NCBI GenBank assembly: GCA_011523765.1 | Contig: WTGA01000038.1 | Coordinates: 1-35,159 of the forward strand | From: Gammaproteobacteria bacterium | Lineage (GTDB): Bacteria; Pseudomonadota; Gammaproteobacteria; Arenicellales; Poriferihabitantaceae | Length of the DNA stretch: 35,159 bases | Direction of reading: 5' to 3' | In this document: positions 28,853-35,159 of the stretch, piece by piece | Position numbering within the stretch: position 1 is the first letter of the stretch | How the letters are laid out: every line of letters begins with the position of its first letter | Notes under the pieces: model-generated | Seen by the model: only the letters and a program-made list of their open reading frames with translations | Database searches by the model: none | Told to the model about the DNA's origin: nothing | Program-made: the position numbers and the translations under genes

Positions 28853-29527
28853 CTATCTTTGGGTGATGCTCGAAATCACGATTTCCCCATGGGGGCCATC
28901 CACGACGAGTTCCATGTACGGTGAAACGGAGTCCTCAATCTCATGAATATCCACCAGGGAGCCGGCCCCGATTGATTTCAGTGCCTCTTCGAGCCATTGG
29001 CGGCGTGGATGATACAAACGGAAGGATTTGAACTGGCAATCCGGTTGGGACATCTGTTCAGATGGATGAAAGTCAACCAGCCATTCAATACAAAGAGGAA
29101 TGAAGCCAGCACCGGGCATCCCGCCATCCTCTGTCAAAGCCACCTTCCACTTCAGGTGATCCCGGCGTGCTTCCACAACGGTGCCAAGGGGAAGGTCTGA
29201 ACCCGACAGCAGGGAATCCAGCGAGTCCGTATTCACCGCCCAGGTCAACAATTTCGGGCCGCAGTCGAGAGAGTTCCGGACATGGGGATCATCCAGGCCA
29301 AACCATCGGGGACGGGACGGCGCCCGCATTTCGGGATGAATGGCGATCACTTCAAGATACACACCATGGCCCAGCGACATGACCTTGTTGAAGGTTCCCA
29401 TCATGTCGTGGACGCCGCCATCCGGAATGGTAATTCCCATTTTTTCGTGGATGTAGGCGGCCCCCTGCTCCAGGGTCCTGGCCGCGATGACAATATGGTC
29501 CAACCGGGTCGGCATGAGCGGAGTCAT
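28853..29527 (-). CDS. VOC/glyoxalase-like domain protein
   Basis: TRLDHIVIAARTLEQGAAYIHEKMGITIPDGGVHDMMGTFNKVMSLGHGVYLEVIAIHPE. Overlaps the upstream M24 gene stop (ATGA). Confidence 0.85.
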   Translation of the reverse strand: MTPLMPTRLDHIVIAARTLEQGAAYIHEKMGITIPDGGVHDMMGTFNKVMSLGHGVYLEVIAIHPEMRAPSRPRWFGLDDPHVRNSLDCGPKLLTWAVNTDSLDSLLSGSDLPLGTVVEARRDHLKWKVALTEDGGMPGAGFIPLCIEWLVDFHPSEQMSQPDCQFKSFRLYHPRRQWLEEALKSIGAGSLVDIHEIEDSVSPYMELVVDGPHGEIVISSITQR

Positions 29528-30765
29528 TCAATCATACAGAGTCCATACGGAATCTCTTCGGTCGCTCTGACCACCCTGTCTTCGTAGAAAAGAAAGGATT
29601 CCACAACAAAGAAGGCACCGGCCTGGTCGGGCAGAAATACCTGGATTTCAAAGTTGACCGCCGTATTGGCTTCAAAAATCCTGTCCGCATTCTTCTGCGA
29701 CAGCGGGTCGTAGACAAAATTTCCCACCCAGTCGGAAAAAAAGCCGATCCCCATTTCATATCCCCCCACCCAGCCCCTGCTATCCCACAATCCCTGCTCT
29801 TCATAATACCGTTTCACCCGCTCATTGAGTTCGCGCACCGGCAGATTGGGCCACAAACAGTCATTGGCCACTGCCATGGCCCCGGCTGCACGTTCGGCCG
29901 CTTCCAGCACCCTGGGCGCCGGGGGTCCCACATGAAATGTCCGGGCAGCGTTGACATGGTACCGTTTATACACCCCGCACAAATCCAGTGTCACGACCTC
30001 GCCGCTCCGGATTTTCTTTCTCGTCGATACTCCGTGGGTTGCACAGGTCTTTTTGCCCGAAAGTACCGGCATCATCATCCCCGGCAATTCGCCGCCCGCC
30101 GAGGCCATTGCCCGGATCACCTCCCCCTGCACCGCCAGTTCGGTTGCATCCGGTCGGATGGCCAGGCCTGCAGCGGCCTGACCGATGGTCGCAATGCGTG
30201 CTGCCTCCTCGAGACAGGCCATTTCCGCCGGGGACTTTTTCCAGCGCACCTCCCGCAAGACATGGCTGCCATCGACCACTTTCGCGCCTGCGCGCTCCAT
30301 TCTGGACTGGATTAACTCGCTGACCACGCGGTTGGGTCGCATGGCCCAATATTCAAGCCCTACCGTACCGTTCAGCCATCCCTCTGCCTTGAGTTCGTCG
30401 GCAATGAACCGGGTGCCATCCCGATAACTTTCCGGAGGAAAATAACGGACATCTCCATCCACTGAAAACATCCTGGTCAGGAAGGCCTCCCGTTCGGATT
30501 CAAAATGAATGAACCCGTCATGGTCCACATGCACGGCGAAACCATTGGACGGCGGCCATTCGACCGGACTTTCGGTTTGATACCACATGCATCGGTAACC
30601 GCTCAGGTAGTACATGCTTTCCGGGGATGTCAAAAAGAGGCAGTCGATTTCTTCTCTCGCCATCACTGCCCTGATCCGGAACAAGCGCTGATCAAATTCC
30701 TCTTGGGGAAATGCCGGCTCCCGGTCCGGCACGGCATCAAAATAAATTTCGTCTCGATACGGCAT
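29524..30765 (-). CDS. M24 (pita-bread) family hydrolase, creatinase/ectoine-hydrolase-like, with altered metal ligands
   Basis: FDQRLFRIRAVMAREEIDCLFLTSPESMYYLSGYRCMWYQ N-domain; C-domain LDLCGVYKRYHVNAARTFHVG and GYEMGIGFFSDWVG replace the canonical D...D and H motifs. Confidence 0.88.
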   Translation of the reverse strand: MPYRDEIYFDAVPDREPAFPQEEFDQRLFRIRAVMAREEIDCLFLTSPESMYYLSGYRCMWYQTESPVEWPPSNGFAVHVDHDGFIHFESEREAFLTRMFSVDGDVRYFPPESYRDGTRFIADELKAEGWLNGTVGLEYWAMRPNRVVSELIQSRMERAGAKVVDGSHVLREVRWKKSPAEMACLEEAARIATIGQAAAGLAIRPDATELAVQGEVIRAMASAGGELPGMMMPVLSGKKTCATHGVSTRKKIRSGEVVTLDLCGVYKRYHVNAARTFHVGPPAPRVLEAAERAAGAMAVANDCLWPNLPVRELNERVKRYYEEQGLWDSRGWVGGYEMGIGFFSDWVGNFVYDPLSQKNADRIFEANTAVNFEIQVFLPDQAGAFFVVESFLFYEDRVVRATEEIPYGLCMIE

Positions 30766-30830
30766 TTCGCATTGTCAGCCTGAAAATGATAGTGTAAATC
30801 AAATCCCGGACTGTGTTAACCTGAACGAGG

Positions 30831-30875
30831 CGGCATGGGATGAATGCCGTCACCTATTGATCCGCAAAAGGTGAC
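30831..30875. promoter_or_regulatory. Two adjacent inverted repeats in the divergent M24/PhyH intergenic region
   Basis: CGGCAT-N7-ATGCCG (30831..30849) and GTCACCT-N13-AGGTGAC (30849..30875), read directly. Confidence 0.4.
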
Positions 30876-30938
30876 CGAGTACATTCTTCAAACCATTGGT
30901 TCGTTCCGTTTAACCCTTCCTGCCTCAGCGGAGGAAAC

Positions 30939-31790
30939 ATGCATTCAGCGACCCCCAATCCGATCACACAGGCCTACCAGCGTGATGGTTTCTTCTTTCC
31001 CGTTGACACCATGTCAAGGGAACAGGCCGGGGCATACCGAAAAGAACTGGAGGAAGTAGAAAGTCGCGCCTCAGCCGAACCGGGGCGATACAATACGGCA
31101 ATCTGGTTCACCAATGCCAATTTTGTCCTCCCCTTTGTGGATGAAATCAGTCGACTGCCCACTATTCTCGAGCCGGTAAAGTCCGTACTCGGGCCCAACA
31201 TTCTGGTCTGGAATGCAAGTTTTTTCATCAAGGAGCCCCATACTCCGGACTTTGTCAGCTGGCACCAGGACCTCAAATACTGGGGGCTCACGGATTCCGG
31301 GGAAGTGACCGCGTGGGTCGCACTGTCCGATGCGGATGTCCGAAGCGGTTGCATGCGGTTTGTGGCCGGCAGCCATGAAACCGGTCTGCTGGATCACCGG
31401 GATACTTTTGCCGATGAAAATCTCCTCAGCCGGGGCCAGGAACTGGCCGTTGAGGTGGATGAAAGCAAAGCGGTCGATGTAGTGCTGGAGCCCGGACAGA
31501 TGTCGCTGCACCATGGACACACCTTTCATGCTTCCCATCCCAACCAGTCGGATGACAGACGGATCGGGCTGGCCATCCGGTACATCACCACGGAAATGGC
31601 ACAGCGTGACGGCATCCGGCCCTATGCCCACCTTGTTGCCGGAGAAGACCACTGCGGAAACTTTCAGTTGTTATCCGGACCAATCGAAACCATGGCCCGG
31701 CATAACGTCGAACTCGCGGTTGAAAATATAAAAATGGTCGAAAATTTTTTCTATGAAGAAGCGGCGATGCCCGGCAAAGCCCTGCGATAA
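30939..31790 (+). CDS. Phytanoyl-CoA dioxygenase (PhyH) family 2OG-Fe(II) oxygenase
   Basis: YQRDGFFFPVDTMS, FVSWHQDLKYWGL (HxD), SDADVRSGCMRFVAGSHE, HHGHTFHASHPNQSDDRRIGLAIRYI (distal His/Arg). Confidence 0.92.
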   Translation: MHSATPNPITQAYQRDGFFFPVDTMSREQAGAYRKELEEVESRASAEPGRYNTAIWFTNANFVLPFVDEISRLPTILEPVKSVLGPNILVWNASFFIKEPHTPDFVSWHQDLKYWGLTDSGEVTAWVALSDADVRSGCMRFVAGSHETGLLDHRDTFADENLLSRGQELAVEVDESKAVDVVLEPGQMSLHHGHTFHASHPNQSDDRRIGLAIRYITTEMAQRDGIRPYAHLVAGEDHCGNFQLLSGPIETMARHNVELAVENIKMVENFFYEEAAMPGKALR

Positions 31791-31836
31791 TGCCCATTTT
31801 CCCGATTCAACCCAACTCACGAACCAATTCAATCCT

Positions 31837-33492
31837 ATGAACGGTGCCGACTTAATTGCCGAAATACTGAAAAAGGAAGGGGTGGAATTCATCCCCGCAT
31901 TTCCACATTCCGATATTCTGGACAGTGCAGCGAAAATCGGGATTCGGCCGATCATAGTCCGCCAGGAACGTCAGGCCCTGCATATCGCAGATGGCTACTC
32001 CCGGATGAGTGCAGGCCGGAAGATCGGGTGCACCACGGTTCAATACGGCCCGGGGTCAGAAAACGCCATGGGTGCGGTGGCCCAATGCTACGCAGACAAC
32101 GTTCCCATCCTGCACATCCCCGGAGGCTATGCCAGAAATGATGCCTGCGTTTCTCCCAATTTCCGGGCATCCCGCAACATGCAGCATATCAACAAGTGGT
32201 GCGAAACGGTTCCTCACGCCGGGCGCATCCCCCAAATGATGCAAAATGCATTCGCTATTGTCAGAAATGGCCGGCCCGGCCCGGTGACCCTGGAAGTCCC
32301 CGCAGACCTGTTCATCGAGGAAGTGGGAAGCGAACTGGCCGATTCATACAAGATACAGTCCCGTTCAACACCGGTTGCCGATATCAGCCAGATCAGTGAA
32401 TTGACCGCAATCCTGCTGAAGGCCAAAAATCCCCTGATTATTGCCGGCCAGGGTATCCTCTATGCCCAGGCATCGGAAGAACTGGTGCGCCTGGCCGAAC
32501 TCGCCAGAATACCGGTCGCATCGACCTTGAACGGCAAGAGCGCCTTTCCTGAAAACCATCCACTTGCATTGGGTTGTGCCGGAGGCGCACGACCCGACCC
32601 GGTCAATGACTTCCTCAACCGGGCCGACCTCATCATCGGCCTGGGGACCAGCTTTACCAAGTCGGACTACATCACCCCATTTCCGACCCGGGGCAAAACA
32701 CTGGTCCAGCTAACGAATTATGAAGGTGATCTTTCCAAGGACTACCCGGTCGAACTGGGGATTCTCGGTGATGCAAAGCCGACTCTGGCGGCCCTGACCA
32801 ACATTCTTTCCGCCAATGCGGACACCCTGCGGAATCTCCGGCCGGAAATCACGTCGGAGGTGCGGGAAAGAAAGGCCGTTTTCATCAAGAAGTGGCTGCC
32901 TCTTCTGTCATCGGATGAAGAACCCATCAATCCGTACCGGGTCATCCGGGACCTGATGCACACTGTCGACCGCAGGAAAACCGTCGTCACGCACGAAGCG
33001 GGATCCCCCCGGGACCAACTGACACCATTTTGGGAGTCCATTGTCCCCCACGGGTACATCGGCTGGGGCAAAACCACCCAGCTCGGTATGAGCCTGGGAC
33101 TGGTCCAGGGTGCGAAACTGGCAAAACCGGACTGGTCCTGCGTGAACATAATGGGAGACGCGGCCATTGGGATGGTGGGGATGGACCTGGAAACCGGGGT
33201 CCGGTGCGGCATCCCCACCTTGACCATCGTGTTCAAAAACAGCGTGATGGGCGGGTATACACAGTACCATCCTGTGGCCACGGAAAAATACGGTATCCAC
33301 AAACTGGGCGGCGACTATGCCAACCTTGCCACCGCACTGGGGGCCTATGGAGAACGGGTGGAAAAAGCCATGGAAATCGTCCCGGCAATCCAGCGTGGCC
33401 TGGACGAAAATACCCGGGGGCGACCTGCCCTGATTGAGGTCATCACCAAGGAAGAATCCCGGATGGCGAAAAACCTGCCCGACTTTTCCTGA
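31837..33492 (+). CDS. Thiamine-diphosphate-dependent enzyme (acetolactate synthase/2-hydroxyacyl-CoA lyase superfamily)
   Basis: Catalytic Glu context VRQERQALHIADGYSRMS; ThDP motif GDAAIGMVGMDLETGVRCGIPTLTIVFKNS. Confidence 0.93.
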   Translation: MNGADLIAEILKKEGVEFIPAFPHSDILDSAAKIGIRPIIVRQERQALHIADGYSRMSAGRKIGCTTVQYGPGSENAMGAVAQCYADNVPILHIPGGYARNDACVSPNFRASRNMQHINKWCETVPHAGRIPQMMQNAFAIVRNGRPGPVTLEVPADLFIEEVGSELADSYKIQSRSTPVADISQISELTAILLKAKNPLIIAGQGILYAQASEELVRLAELARIPVASTLNGKSAFPENHPLALGCAGGARPDPVNDFLNRADLIIGLGTSFTKSDYITPFPTRGKTLVQLTNYEGDLSKDYPVELGILGDAKPTLAALTNILSANADTLRNLRPEITSEVRERKAVFIKKWLPLLSSDEEPINPYRVIRDLMHTVDRRKTVVTHEAGSPRDQLTPFWESIVPHGYIGWGKTTQLGMSLGLVQGAKLAKPDWSCVNIMGDAAIGMVGMDLETGVRCGIPTLTIVFKNSVMGGYTQYHPVATEKYGIHKLGGDYANLATALGAYGERVEKAMEIVPAIQRGLDENTRGRPALIEVITKEESRMAKNLPDFS

Positions 33493-33510
33493 CGACCGGC
33501 GCTTCGGGGC

Positions 33511-34662
33511 GTGAACATTGAACAAAAATACCCCAGCGTCCGGGATATGCGCAAGGCGGCCCGAAAGCGGATCCCCCGGTTCGCATATGACTACCTGTCG
33601 GGAGGAATTGGACTGCATAGCGCTCTGCGCAATAACCGCGATGCCCTGGACAACGTCATCATTATTCCGAGGTACCTGGTTGGCAATGCCGATCACCCCC
33701 GGACCGGCTGCACCTTCCTGGGTGAGCAGTATGATTTTCCGTTTGGCGTAGCTCCGGTTGGCCTGGGGGGCATTATCTGGCCCCAGGCCGCCCAACACCT
33801 CGCCTCTGCGGCGCAATCCCACAACATTCCATTCTGTCTGAGCGGTTTTGCCACGGCTTCCATTGGGGAAATCGCCGATGTGGCCGGAAAACATGCCTGG
33901 TATCAGCATTACATGTGCGCAGATGAAAAGCTGAATGAAATCCTGTTCAAACGCGCTCTGGATTGCGGATACGAAAATCTGATCATCACCGTTGACATTC
34001 CAACCGTTACCCGACGGGACCATGATATCCGGAACGGTTTGTCTGTACCGCCCAGATTGAATCTGCGCACCCTGTGTGATGCAGCACGCCGACCCCGCTG
34101 GGCCATGGAAACCCTGTTGTCGGGCGTTCCGCAGTTTCAGAATTACAGGGAATTTTTTCCCAAAAACGCGAACCTGGAGAAAATTGGCATGTTCATCCAG
34201 GAAGTGATCGAAGGACATGCCTCCCTGGAGCGACTGAAACGGGTACGGGACCAATGGCCCCACAACCTGATTGTCAAAGGGGTCCTGAATCCCGACGATG
34301 CCAGGGACTGCCTCCATATCGGGGCCGATGCCATTGTCGTTTCCAATCACGGCGGCAGACAACTGGATGCCGCACCTTCGGCGATTGACTGCCTGCCGGC
34401 CATTCGGGATACGGTTGGCCCTGATTTCCCCCTGATCGCAGACGGTGGTGTATTGACCGGCCTGGATATTATCCGTTATCTGGGCAAGGGTGCGGATTTT
34501 GTTTTTGCAGGCCGGGCATTCATGTATGCGGTGGGCGCAATGGGCAAACCGGGTGCGGCCCATGTCATGAATGTCCTGTCTGAAGAATTTCGCTGCACCA
34601 TGGCGCAGATCGGATGCGGGAAGATTGCTGATCTGCCCGGTTTTCTGGAGCCCGGATCCTGA
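33511..34662 (+). CDS. FMN-dependent alpha-hydroxy-acid dehydrogenase/oxidase (LldD/glycolate oxidase family), GTG start
   Basis: IPRFAYDYLSGGIG, FPFGVAPVGLGG, YQHYMCAD, VSNHGGRQLDAAPSAIDCLPAI, IADGGVLTGLDIIRYLGKGADFVFAGRAFMYAVGAMGKPG. Confidence 0.93.
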   Translation: MNIEQKYPSVRDMRKAARKRIPRFAYDYLSGGIGLHSALRNNRDALDNVIIIPRYLVGNADHPRTGCTFLGEQYDFPFGVAPVGLGGIIWPQAAQHLASAAQSHNIPFCLSGFATASIGEIADVAGKHAWYQHYMCADEKLNEILFKRALDCGYENLIITVDIPTVTRRDHDIRNGLSVPPRLNLRTLCDAARRPRWAMETLLSGVPQFQNYREFFPKNANLEKIGMFIQEVIEGHASLERLKRVRDQWPHNLIVKGVLNPDDARDCLHIGADAIVVSNHGGRQLDAAPSAIDCLPAIRDTVGPDFPLIADGGVLTGLDIIRYLGKGADFVFAGRAFMYAVGAMGKPGAAHVMNVLSEEFRCTMAQIGCGKIADLPGFLEPGS

Positions 34663-35074
34663 CCGATTTCCCCGCGCGAGCCAATGCGGGAATCGTGCGA
34701 TACCGGCGAGGCGACGGCGGGCCCTCGAAATCCCGGAATGAGGCAGGCACCCATACCGCCGCTTCTCGGAAATCGGCCGCACTCAGGCGCTTTCACAATC
34801 ATCTGATCGGCGTAGCCGCCCAGCAATCGTGGCAATGGTCAGTGGTTTCGTCTCTTGTTCAGACAGGCTGGACAGGAAGAATCCTGGGAATTTTCAATCG
34901 CCGGACCACTGGAAACACAAGGCTGGACCGGCCAATCCGGCACCGGGAGAAATCATCCTTGCCGTCCCGAGCCCGGGACGGACTGGCCAGGAGGCAATAC
35001 CCGCCTGCACACTGTATGCCGGGACGCGCACCCTGCAATCCCCACCTTAGCATTGGAGTGGCGCGGTCCCAATC

Positions 35075-35112
35075 AAAAAAGGCTGTGCCGAGCTTTACTC
35101 GGATACAGCCTT
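35075..35112 (-). terminator. Candidate terminator hairpin for a minus-strand transcript entering from the right
   Basis: Minus strand: AAGGCTGTATCCGAG-TAAAG-CTCGGCACAGCCTTTTTTG. Near-perfect stem followed by a T-run. Confidence 0.5.
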
Positions 35113-35159
35113 CTCAAAACAACCGGACACCAACCCGCCCGTGGTCTCGCGACGGTACG

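Noticed and set aside
30939-31790. Ectoine hydroxylase EctD
   Set aside because: PhyH family yes, but I do not see the EctD signature region, and no ectABC genes are nearby.
32908-34782. 624-aa minus-strand ORF
   Set aside because: Antisense to the ThDP enzyme and FMN oxidase, both with clear family motifs; no recognisable domain in the antisense translation.
1-35159. CRISPR arrays, tRNA or rRNA genes
   Set aside because: No regularly spaced direct repeats, cloverleaf-like segments or rRNA signatures recognised on reading; a tRNAscan/Infernal run would settle it.

Overview
The window is a bacterial, proteobacterial-looking, GC-rich chromosome segment dominated by catabolic genes. From left to right: (1) a frameshifted IS630-type transposase remnant beside a compact minus-strand zeta-toxin-like module; (2) a long minus-strand run (about 12.7 to 1.8 kb): PaaI-like thioesterase, long-chain acyl-CoA synthetase, LivG-LivH-LivM-substrate-binding protein-LivF, PaaK-like ligase, CaiB/BaiF CoA-transferase and a LiuC-like enoyl-CoA hydratase; (3) a divergent plus-strand leucine/isovalerate (liu) operon: isovaleryl-CoA dehydrogenase, thiolase, MCC beta, MCC alpha, HMG-CoA lyase, with a perfect 20-bp palindrome in the shared intergenic region that looks like a LiuR-type operator; (4) a tightly overlapping chain: L-2-haloacid dehalogenase-like HAD, thioesterase, DUF2889 protein, alpha/beta hydrolase, then a possibly exported agmatine-deiminase-family protein; (5) a ParDE toxin-antitoxin pair; (6) an accessory-looking metabolic block (24.9-34.7 kb): ArpA/BesD-like 2OG-Fe(II) oxygenase, SAM methyltransferase, EutA/maleate-isomerase-like protein, O-methyltransferase, glyoxalase-like protein, an M24 (creatinase/ectoine-hydrolase-like) protein lacking canonical metal ligands, PhyH dioxygenase, ThDP-dependent enzyme and FMN alpha-hydroxyacid oxidase. 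Block (6) is the best candidate for an undescribed pathway. The zeta module, with an apparent CTG start behind a good Shine-Dalgarno, is the most unusual small-scale feature. No rRNA, tRNA or CRISPR array was recognised. All family names come from reading motifs, not database searches.
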